Positions 1 to 9,200 of a stretch of DNA of 29,277 bases are shown one piece after another. The position numbers and the translations under genes are program-made. The notes beneath the pieces are model-generated. The model was not told where the DNA came from and made no database searches. It saw only the letters and a list, made by a program, of their open reading frames with translations. This DNA is from a virus, in IMG/VR virus record IMGVR_UViG_3300032053_000374, positions 1-29,277 of that record, one strand, 5' to 3'. The stretch's first letter is position 1; each line of letters starts with the position of its first letter.

Positions 1-3000
1 CTTCCACCTGTAATATTTGTCTTAATAGTATTAATCATATCCTGAATATTAACCCTACTTTCACTTTGTGTTGCTGCACTAAATTTAAGCGTCTTACTAT
101 ATAAGGAAGGTATTTTACCACTACAATTACTTGTCACCGAATCAATTTTTTGTAAATTGCTTGTTTGTGAATTAACACTATTTGCGTTATTAGTTTGTAC
201 CGCACCTGTACTATTTGTACTAACACCTTGTTTAAGTTTGTTACTAATATCACTAAGTAATTCTTTGGTTAGTGTTTGTAAATAATTATCAATTTTTGGT
301 AAAGCGAATATTTGTTGTCTAGTTCCTTTAAAGGTTGTTTCAAATTTTCCTGGAGTAATGTTATGTTTTACACTTGTAATATAATAAGGACCATAAAACA
401 TTGGTACATATCTTAAATTAAAATACATTGTAGGTTGTATCATCACATTACCCATACATTGTATTTGTGCCTCATACGACCTTTTTTTATAAAAATTCCA
501 TAATGAAGCATTTTGAGTTGAACTGCCCCTACCATTATATTGGTTTATTGAATTATTTAACGCATCTAAAGATTCTTTTGTTTCTACTCCTAAGTTTTGA
601 GATATATCAAGATGATGAAATATGTTTTGATTTCTAATTCCTATGTCAACATTAAACGCCACCACTTTATTAGATAATCCCCAATCTTCTTTTCCGTTTA
701 AATTGTCTAATAAAGGAGACTCACTAGCCCTTCTTATTTCAAATGAATCACTTCTAAATCTATTTGTCGCATTTTTTCCTGTATCAGTATGTTCACTACC
801 AACAGCAGAATAAGTACAAACTAATTTTGGTGTTGCACTTCTAGTATCCACATTTAAAAATGTCCCAAACAAATTATTACCAAACTCTAATGTTCCTTCA
901 GTTTTAGGTATATTATCTTTTTGAACTTCCTGAACATTATAATAATTGATATAAGCGGGATGCATTAAACAAGTAAAATGATGTATTCCCAATAAAGAGC
1001 TGATATAACTAAACACAGATGACGCTTCATTCATGTTTGAAAATAAATTCTTCGTTTTAATTGGGTCAATATATACTTGGTCCCCAATATTTCTATTAGC
1101 CCTATCAAGTAATAACACATCTTCCATGAAGGTAGTTTGACTGTAGTCATATCCCGCAATCCATGTATCATTAAGACCTTTAAAAGATTCCCATAACTCT
1201 AAAGCAGTTTGTTCCCCTTGTAATGCTTTTATTTGTTGAGTATCTTCAATAACCTCAATATTTGGTAATTCTTTCTGTAATTTAGTAAAAAGAGAATTAA
1301 AAACTAAGTCTGTAAATTTTTTATTATTTAACAAATAATCATTAATCGCTTTTACAAATTTTGATTTATTGTATTTTGAGTCTACCTTTTTTTGAGTTGC
1401 GTATATCCTAATTAATGGTGCCAAAGCTTTAACAGAGTCTGAAGTAAACTCAATATTATTATCAACAAAAAAATCAGTAATAGTACTACCGTTATTTGAA
1501 TAACTAATTCCACTTATAGATGAAAACCCTACATAAGTTTGTAAGTCAATCCATACTTGAGGATATGCGGTTCTTGATGCCGATAAAGTTGTTGTTCCAC
1601 CTGAAGTTGGTAATGAATTAGCAACATATGGATTATAAGTTGTTTTATCCTCAACATAGTTTATAGTTGAAAAACTATCAAATAGTCTTCTATCAAAATT
1701 AGAAGGGTTGCCGTATTTTATTACAACATCATATTCTAAAAATCTTTGTATTACATTTGTCGCGTCTTTTAATTGATTAGATTGAATATTATTTATAATT
1801 TCTTTCGAATTATTTGAGGTTTCAAGATTAACCGTTAAAAGGTCAGTCATTAATAATTGGAAATTCTTATACGTTGAGTTTAAATCTGTTCCTAACGTAT
1901 CTATTAAAATACGATTTTCAGTTAGGTCATCAATTTGATGTACTTCATATTCATATTTTGATTTTGAAAATTTTAAAAACTCAGTTTCCATCATGTCTAA
2001 AATTTCTTTATTAAAGACAGAAAAAGTTTCTTCCATTGAGGTATACCCTCCTTTGTCACCAAGTGAAAAAGATTCCTGAGATGAATTAGTACTATAAAAT
2101 ACTGTTTTCATGTACTGATATGGTGATGGAATATCTATTTTAGAATTATCTAAATAACCATAATTAGGCAACGACCAAAAAGTTCTAACACTTCCGTTAA
2201 TAACCGCAGGGTTTGATTTGACTGGTAATAATAATTTTCCACTGTCTTTAAAACATTCTACTTGAACTTGATTAACATTAGTACCAAATGAAGGTACGAC
2301 ATATTGTTTTTTATTTTTAGTATCTATTAGGGTACAACTCCAAGGTCTAAATCTTAAATTATCGGTTGGGTTTGCATCGTCAAATCCTGCGTTCTTATCA
2401 AAAGCTGACGAATCTGTATATGTTAGTGTAAACCCACTTGGTGAAAGTAATTGTGTTTGAATTTCACTATCAGTATAATTGTAAAATAAATCATATCCTT
2501 TACAAAATAAATTAAAATCATTAATCACTTTAGGATAAAAACCAACATTCATTTCTGTTAAAGTGGTAATTCCTGCAGTTGACGTTTTTTGAAACGAAAT
2601 ATTTTGATTCACTCCGCCAATTGTTAAATTATAAGACTTAGTACTTAAATTAGTAACAGGGTCAAAATTATATGTACCGTCAAAATTAGTCCATGAACTT
2701 TGTAAAATATCATTCCCGCTTTCAACCCAAACCTTATATCTATGCCAAACAGAACCGTATTTTAAAATCCAAGCGTATGGTATTTTATGTATAGCTCCAA
2801 ATTTTTTAAATGTTGCAAAAATATAATCTAAATCAGTCGTAGTTGAATTGCTATATGTTTTGTATTTTTCTCTTAAAGTTGCTAATGGTAAACTATTCAA
2901 AAACAAAAATGCCGAAGAAACATAAGGATTGGTATTTCCAGTTAACCAATTATATACACCTTGTTGAATTGAATTAACAAAATAAGGTGTGTTTAAAATT

Positions 3001-5912
3001 GAAGTTGTTTGTACACTTCCAACATTACCACTATAATAATTATAATAGACACTACCCTCCGTAGGTAATTGTGTTTTAACCCCAACATTAGTGGTTCTCG
3101 CAGAATAAAAACTTTTAAGATTAACCAAATTAACATCTGGCGTTGTTATACTATAAAAATTAAAATTACTTATCGGTCTTTTTTCTGTTGGTTTAGTTGT
3201 TGGACTAAAATTAGAAACCATCTTTTTATCATCATTAACCTCTAATGTTTTTGTAGTATTATATATGTCTAAAATTGAAGTTCCTGAACCATTAGCCATG
3301 TTTTTTTGATACCAAGAAGTGTCACCAGTAAATGGGAAAGTGTCTGTTAAATCAGTACTGTTGCTTTTTGTATTAGTCAAATATATCTTTAACTTGTCTA
3401 ATTGAGCTGGTAAGGGTTTAATAATATTAACACCAGGACTAACAACTGAATTATCTAAAATAACAAAACTATTTTCAACTTCCTGTTGAATATATGGGGT
3501 AACAAATATATCTCTAATGTATTTCTGCCAACTTTCTCCTTTACCTGAATTAGATACATGGGCCAAATATGGTACAAAATTACTATTGGTGAATCCATAT
3601 TCTTTTAATTTTTGTAACAAATATGGCGCGTCTGTAACTAAAGATTCTTTAATATTAATAAATTCTGATTCTGCAATTAAATCGGAAATTTCGTTTTCTG
3701 TTCCAGGTTTCATAAACCTTTGATAATTTGAGGATAAAAATACTCTTTCCCAAATTTCATACATAAACTTAGACTCTTGTTTATTTGCAAAAAGAATATT
3801 ACTTGTTGGAAAATCTAAAGAATTTAACGAAATCCTATTTATAGATTGTGCTTCATTAGTTGAAGTTCCTCCACTATCATTTTCGGGCTTAATGGTTGCC
3901 CTACCTTTAATATACTCCTCAACAAATTCAACCTCAGGCCATACACCATACAAGTACCCTTTAGTTTTTGAAATAAACTTAGAATCACCAGGGTACGCCA
4001 ATTCATACCTTTCTCCCTTATCGTCATTTGTTTCGTGAAAATATTGAGGCCAAGGATAAATAGGTATTAAATTTTTTCCATTTATATCAACAGAGTCTTT
4101 GGCATCCACAGATTGTACTGTTTTATTTGTATCTAAAATTGCCTGTACTCTGTATTTGTGTTCTCTTTGTTCCCAAGCGGATGAGTGAACTTCACACATA
4201 AGTCGTAAAAAAGCTTCAGTACTAGCAAGAAACACAGATAAAATATTTCTTAATATTGGTTTAAACCCAATACCTCCATCATTTTTTTCGAGTCGTTCTG
4301 ATAATATTTTTGATAAGACCTCTTTAATCTCATCAACTTTTGCAGCCAATTGATTAAACATTATTTCAACTTGACTTACAAAAGAATTTTTACCTTCAAA
4401 ATAATACCAATAATATGTAAGGTTTAAATCTTTATCGACCTCTATTGAATTTAAAACTGGTTGAACATCGGCCCTAAATTGTGTATATCCTGTAATATCT
4501 TGATTTGGTCTTTTCTTAGTTCTTTGATAATACGTCTCTTCGTAGTCTATGTCGTCAGGTTTAACCTGAGGTATTGGTATAAAATCATTATAATCAATGT
4601 TATTTTCAATTGTTGCTTGATTTTTATGTCCTTGTATATCGTATCCACCAGGTTTACCAAAAGTCTTATTATCACTTAATTGTTTATTATAAGTTTCAAT
4701 AATCCCTTGTAATTTTGAAATTGCCGTATCTCTGAGACCTTTGTCTCTTGTAAATTTATTAAAAGTGTAGATTCTTCTTCCTGTATTTTTTTCGATAAAA
4801 TAATTTTTATCGTCCATATAGGTATAAAACCAAGAGGTCCCTTTACCAAAAAAAACATCCTTTTGATATTCAATTAAAATATTTTTATAGTTTTCGGCAT
4901 CAGTCAATGGTGATAAGTCGGCCAAGGTAAAACTATTTGCAATATTTTTCTCTAAATTTTCTAATCTAACTAATAATTGTTGTACAGTTAATTCTGGAAA
5001 ATTTTCAGGTATTAAACCTTTTGCTTTATATTCAGAATAAACTTCACTTATTTTTTGTAGTCCTTTAGAGATATTTCGTTCAATTACATCACCATTCGTA
5101 TTACCTATTGAATTTTGTGCAGTTTGAGGTCCTGCTGCGTTTGTTGGTGAAATTTTGTACTTTTGTTTATACATAAATGGTAACGCCAATAAATGTTTTA
5201 TTTGTAAACTTGTAAGTACATTATATTTGTAAGCATAAAAATCAACCGTTATTTTGAAGTTTCCACTACCCGTATCAAAACGAGCATTAAACTTTCTTAA
5301 AGATAACTGGTATTTAATCGCCTTTCCAAAATAACCTTTTAGGGTTAAATAAAATATTGGATATGGATAGTTAAAAAATACTGAATACGGTGAGTTTTCT
5401 CCTTTTTCAAAAAGAGCTCTACCTCTAATATCTTCCATTTCAACCGTAACTTTTGGGAATCCAGCCAAATCAGTTTCTACACTTATTTGACTAATTAATA
5501 ATAATTGTGTATCAACATTGTTACCAACTGTTTGAGAAATGCTTGGCGATTTACCAGGACTGGATATTGAATCTTTAGTTTCAATAATTTGATTAATCCC
5601 TTTTCCACCAACAGAGTCTAATCCTGTTATTTCATCCAAATATTCATTTGACAAATACGTACTATCTCCAGGTTTTAAAAAATTAACTGTGGCAATTGAT
5701 ATTTTTTGATTATCTAAATTACCATTATCATTAACCGCCAATCTAGTTCTCGGTAATAAAGTCGCCTCCAAATTGGCATAGTACACTAAATTCTCATGTT
5801 TGAGTAATCGTTCTTTAACATTACCTTGACTATCAACTGTTTTATTTGGGTCAACCAATACAATATTTTGATAATCAAATTCAACTAATATATTTTCATC
5901 GTTATCTACCAT
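1..5912 (-). CDS. Giant baseplate/tail hub-like structural protein, C-terminus cut by left window edge
   Basis: An open frame starts at ATG 5912-5910 and stays open to base 1, giving at least 1970 codons without a stop; the end lies outside the window. The start overlaps the 3' end of the preceding LysM gene by 11 bp, so the two are probably translationally coupled. Two parts can be described. Around residues 140-210 there is a conserved-looking block (VEMEDIRGRALFEKG, then YPIFYLTLKGYFGKAIKYQL) rich in beta strands. Around residues 1815-1865 a stretch reads GNVMIQPTMYFNL...GPYYITSVKHNITPGKFETTF, which resembles the late-control-D/gp27-type hub pattern (a 'located at depth' strand, then G-x-Y-x-I-x-x-V-x-H, then G-x-x-x-T). 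Downstream is a Ser/Thr/Asn/Gln-rich linker before the edge. Position after the LysM baseplate gene supports a hub or baseplate role. The exact T4 equivalent is not established; a C-terminal enzymatic domain beyond the edge is possible. Confidence 0.72.
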   Translation of the reverse strand, partial: MVDNDENILVEFDYQNIVLVDPNKTVDSQGNVKERLLKHENLVYYANLEATLLPRTRLAVNDNGNLDNQKISIATVNFLKPGDSTYLSNEYLDEITGLDSVGGKGINQIIETKDSISSPGKSPSISQTVGNNVDTQLLLISQISVETDLAGFPKVTVEMEDIRGRALFEKGENSPYSVFFNYPYPIFYLTLKGYFGKAIKYQLSLRKFNARFDTGSGNFKITVDFYAYKYNVLTSLQIKHLLALPFMYKQKYKISPTNAAGPQTAQNSIGNTNGDVIERNISKGLQKISEVYSEYKAKGLIPENFPELTVQQLLVRLENLEKNIANSFTLADLSPLTDAENYKNILIEYQKDVFFGKGTSWFYTYMDDKNYFIEKNTGRRIYTFNKFTRDKGLRDTAISKLQGIIETYNKQLSDNKTFGKPGGYDIQGHKNQATIENNIDYNDFIPIPQVKPDDIDYEETYYQRTKKRPNQDITGYTQFRADVQPVLNSIEVDKDLNLTYYWYYFEGKNSFVSQVEIMFNQLAAKVDEIKEVLSKILSERLEKNDGGIGFKPILRNILSVFLASTEAFLRLMCEVHSSAWEQREHKYRVQAILDTNKTVQSVDAKDSVDINGKNLIPIYPWPQYFHETNDDKGERYELAYPGDSKFISKTKGYLYGVWPEVEFVEEYIKGRATIKPENDSGGTSTNEAQSINRISLNSLDFPTSNILFANKQESKFMYEIWERVFLSSNYQRFMKPGTENEISDLIAESEFINIKESLVTDAPYLLQKLKEYGFTNSNFVPYLAHVSNSGKGESWQKYIRDIFVTPYIQQEVENSFVILDNSVVSPGVNIIKPLPAQLDKLKIYLTNTKSNSTDLTDTFPFTGDTSWYQKNMANGSGTSILDIYNTTKTLEVNDDKKMVSNFSPTTKPTEKRPISNFNFYSITTPDVNLVNLKSFYSARTTNVGVKTQLPTEGSVYYNYYSGNVGSVQTTSILNTPYFVNSIQQGVYNWLTGNTNPYVSSAFLFLNSLPLATLREKYKTYSNSTTTDLDYIFATFKKFGAIHKIPYAWILKYGSVWHRYKVWVESGNDILQSSWTNFDGTYNFDPVTNLSTKSYNLTIGGVNQNISFQKTSTAGITTLTEMNVGFYPKVINDFNLFCKGYDLFYNYTDSEIQTQLLSPSGFTLTYTDSSAFDKNAGFDDANPTDNLRFRPWSCTLIDTKNKKQYVVPSFGTNVNQVQVECFKDSGKLLLPVKSNPAVINGSVRTFWSLPNYGYLDNSKIDIPSPYQYMKTVFYSTNSSQESFSLGDKGGYTSMEETFSVFNKEILDMMETEFLKFSKSKYEYEVHQIDDLTENRILIDTLGTDLNSTYKNFQLLMTDLLTVNLETSNNSKEIINNIQSNQLKDATNVIQRFLEYDVVIKYGNPSNFDRRLFDSFSTINYVEDKTTYNPYVANSLPTSGGTTTLSASRTAYPQVWIDLQTYVGFSSISGISYSNNGSTITDFFVDNNIEFTSDSVKALAPLIRIYATQKKVDSKYNKSKFVKAINDYLLNNKKFTDLVFNSLFTKLQKELPNIEVIEDTQQIKALQGEQTALELWESFKGLNDTWIAGYDYSQTTFMEDVLLLDRANRNIGDQVYIDPIKTKNLFSNMNEASSVFSYISSLLGIHHFTCLMHPAYINYYNVQEVQKDNIPKTEGTLEFGNNLFGTFLNVDTRSATPKLVCTYSAVGSEHTDTGKNATNRFRSDSFEIRRASESPLLDNLNGKEDWGLSNKVVAFNVDIGIRNQNIFHHLDISQNLGVETKESLDALNNSINQYNGRGSSTQNASLWNFYKKRSYEAQIQCMGNVMIQPTMYFNLRYVPMFYGPYYITSVKHNITPGKFETTFKGTRQQIFALPKIDNYLQTLTKELLSDISNKLKQGVSTNSTGAVQTNNANSVNSQTSNLQKIDSVTSNCSGKIPSLYSKTLKFSAATQSESRVNIQDMINTIKTNITGG

Positions 5913-6225
5913 AATAAAAGAAATAATTATTTAATTCTGCTTCATAATCTTGTACAGAAGCTACTAAAGGAAATGGAATTGTCAATAGCGCACCATCAGG
6001 TATATTCCATTCTAATCCACCAAATTCTGGATTAGACTGTAAAATTAACCATCCAAAAAATGGTGAACCATAAAAGTCTTGACTTATTTTATCAAGTCGA
6101 CTAACCCCCATTTTATAAAAATATCTTTTATCAGAGGATTTACCAGGTATTTTAACAAATGGAACAACAGTTTGTTCACCATTTATTAAAAAATTAATAT
6201 ATCTATTAAAATATAAATTCCCCAT
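5902..6225 (-). CDS. LysM-like baseplate protein (gp53-like)
   Basis: This 107-aa protein carries a LysM-type pattern at about residues 36-88: a short strand (YFYKMGVSRLDKISQDFYG), a tryptophan helix (PFFGWLILQSNPE), then IPDGALLTIPFP, which matches the 'W..I...N...d...i.pG..L.IP' signature of LysM domains in phage baseplate proteins. T4 gp53, a baseplate wedge protein with a LysM-like domain, is the closest known type, although it is longer (196 aa). The ATG overlaps the stop codon of the upstream 1670-aa baseplate gene by one base (TAATG), and its own stop overlaps the start of the giant hub-like gene by 11 bp, so the three form a tightly coupled operon. It probably acts as a small bridging subunit in the baseplate. 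No peptidoglycan-lytic residues are visible. Confidence 0.72.
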   Translation of the reverse strand: MGNLYFNRYINFLINGEQTVVPFVKIPGKSSDKRYFYKMGVSRLDKISQDFYGSPFFGWLILQSNPEFGGLEWNIPDGALLTIPFPLVASVQDYEAELNNYFFYYGR

Positions 6226-9200
6226 TATAATAATTTATTTTTTCCGTTAAACGTTGATTTATCACTTATGGAATTACCATTTTTGTATATATCTTGTAAT
6301 CTAGTACTTTCCGTTGTTGTTGTACCACTTGGAGCGGTTTCAAATGTAAATTTCCTTACTTTTCCTTTTACAAATGGATTCCAAGGTTTGTAATTTTGAG
6401 TATATCCGCTTGTATACACTTTTAAAACATCTAGTTCATAATCATGTTCTCTTTTATAATCTACTTTTTTAACATTAAAACTAGTGTCAAAAACATTAGC
6501 CATTGTCAGTCCATTTGCCAATTCATTTTCAATTCCGTTTAATACCGATGTTCTAAACGCATCATATTCTGTTAAAATTCTTTTACTCATTAAAGTATAA
6601 TATCTTCTTTCCGCCTTTGAACATTGGGTACAATTAGGATAATCAAACCCTAATCCATCGGCCTTTGGTGGAAATTTAATATCGTTGTTATCAAAAGTAA
6701 CACCTATTAAATTATTTTCTTTCAAAAACTCATAATATGTTTTTAACTTATCTGAGCCTGATTTATAATCGGTTATTAATTCTCCATACGTATTTCCTGA
6801 AGTTGTTGCAGATGTTGAACCACTTTGTACATCGGTTGTTGCGGATATGTTGTAAATTTCAGTTCCTTGGTTTTGTTTGATGAAACCATCATGTTTAGTA
6901 TCTACAAAGTCTAATTTTCTCATGGTTAATATTAAACTTTGTTCTCCAGAAACAAAATTAGAGGTAACTTGACTTAATGAGTTTTTAATGTCAATTTCAG
7001 ATAAATTAGCTTCGTTTATTAAATTAGATTTTAATTTAAGTATTGAAGTACTTGAAAACCCTTCTCTATATACTCTTTGTAAAAATTCAAACCCTGGGTC
7101 CGTTTTACTTTTAACACTTTTTATATCATCAATAACTTTTTGATTTAAGTTAAATAATTCTTTTTCAAAATTATCGGACTTTCCCCAAAGTGATGTTGAA
7201 TTTGGTGATGTAAATTCGCAAGTCTTACCATCCACAAAATTTCTTTTCGTTGAAAATAAATTATAAATTGGTAAATTATAGTTAGTAATAATTTCATTTG
7301 TTTTACCATAAATTAAATCAATATATCCCTGACCTACATCAGAAAATTCATCCATTATTTTTTGGTATGTTATTGTTCCAGTAGTTCCGCTATCCGTTAC
7401 ATTCTTATCTTGTATTACTCCTATTGTATCTCCACCACCATTTTGAATGTCGTTCTTAACGTCATTAACACCAACAGTAGATTCTTGGTCCAATATTGCT
7501 TTAACTATCTCTGCATCATATTTCTTAAATGAATCATCAGTCCAATCAGCCCTTTCATCATACATTTCTGTATTAGCATAATAGTTAAATGATAAAGCAT
7601 TTTGTAATTTATCTATAGGACCTTTTAAACCTTCCCCACCTACAATATCAAAAGCTAATGATATTTTAGCAATCATTGGTTGTATACCAATACCCTCAGG
7701 ATTTAAATCAAAAATCAATGGGTCATAAGTTATTTGTAAACTATTAGGTATTATTTTTGTATTAAAAAAATCACCCACTCTTAACACCAAAACTGGTGGT
7801 GCTCCAAATGAGGTATTAACTGAATTATTATATTTTGGTTTTCCATCAATACCTATAACAGGTATTGTATCTCCAGGTCTCATACATTGTTGTAAAAATG
7901 TTAATCGAGCATTCAAACCTTCAGGTGTTGTCGAATGAAAAGCTGGGTCAAAGTATCTAATTTTTTCTTTAATAGAATTAAAGACAATTGGGTTTTCTTT
8001 AAGAACAACCTCAAAATAATCACACTCAGATAAAATATATCTTAGTATTTTCTTACTAATACCATCTTTAATTTTTTGACTTGTCGTAATTGTCGGAGGA
8101 ATTGGTTGTCTTGGTTTATATCCTGGAGGAGCTTTAGTAGTATTAGTTGAAATTGTCCCTCCACCTCCACCAATAGCTGCGGCTCCATCCCCATTTGGAT
8201 TTGGTTTTTGTGGTTCTGGTTTTGTAACTATTATTTTTGAAATCGCAGTTCGTCTACACGCCATTGCGTTTGGAGAATAGATTTTAAGATAATTAGTTTT
8301 ATTAGTATCATTGTCAGTACAAGAAAATCCTTGAGATACCGTGACACCATCTGTAGTTTTTGGTGATACGTATGCGTCTTCCCCTTGTGCCACGCTATTA
8401 GTTATTTTTAAACTACCGTCTTTAAAGTATCCACTTAATAGACTTACATTTTTAATATAATTTTCGATAGAACTAATTCTTCTTTTAGATAAATTAACAT
8501 TATAGGCTTTTGTTGCTGGTGCCGAAGCACTAGCGGTTAAAACAATTTCAACCGATGGTTTTGTTGATGTAGCGTCAGTGGATTTGAACGATTTAAAAAA
8601 CTCGTCAATTTTTTTATAAAATTCTTCGGTTTTAGTATAGTTAAATTTAATAGTTGAAAAGAACTGACTTACCGCAGTTTTATTTGATTCTGTTACTGCG
8701 TTTGTTAAATATGTTGATTCTTTTCCTATATAATTATTATATAATACATTCCATTGTTGAGTGGTTGTTATATTATTTGTGTTTACGCAATCAGGACAAT
8801 CATTATCAAAATAATAAGCATATCCTTCAAATATTTTTAAATCAGGTATTTGTACATCACTTGTTTTAACATCAACTTTATCTGGTGTTGCAGTTGAATT
8901 GGTTATATTAGAACCACCTATTTCAGCACCAATAGCCTTAACATCTTCTTGAGTTAAATAACCATTATTAACAACATATTGTTGCATTTCATATAAATCG
9001 CTAGTTGGTATTGTATTCCATCTTTTAGCTAACTCATATATATCAAATTTTAAACATCCTGCAATAAATGAACTAACAATATCATTAACTCTTTTAACAT
9101 TTGATTCGCTTTTTAATTCTTTTTGTACTATCACATTTAAAATAGATGGATGGTCAACTATTATCTTCCAACTTAGTGTACCACTTCTTTTTGTACTTTT

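Noticed and set aside
3839-4873. Small minus-strand frames at 3839-4027 and 4676-4873
   Set aside because: They lie inside the giant hub-like gene in other frames, have no family features and are typical shadows in AT-rich coding DNA.
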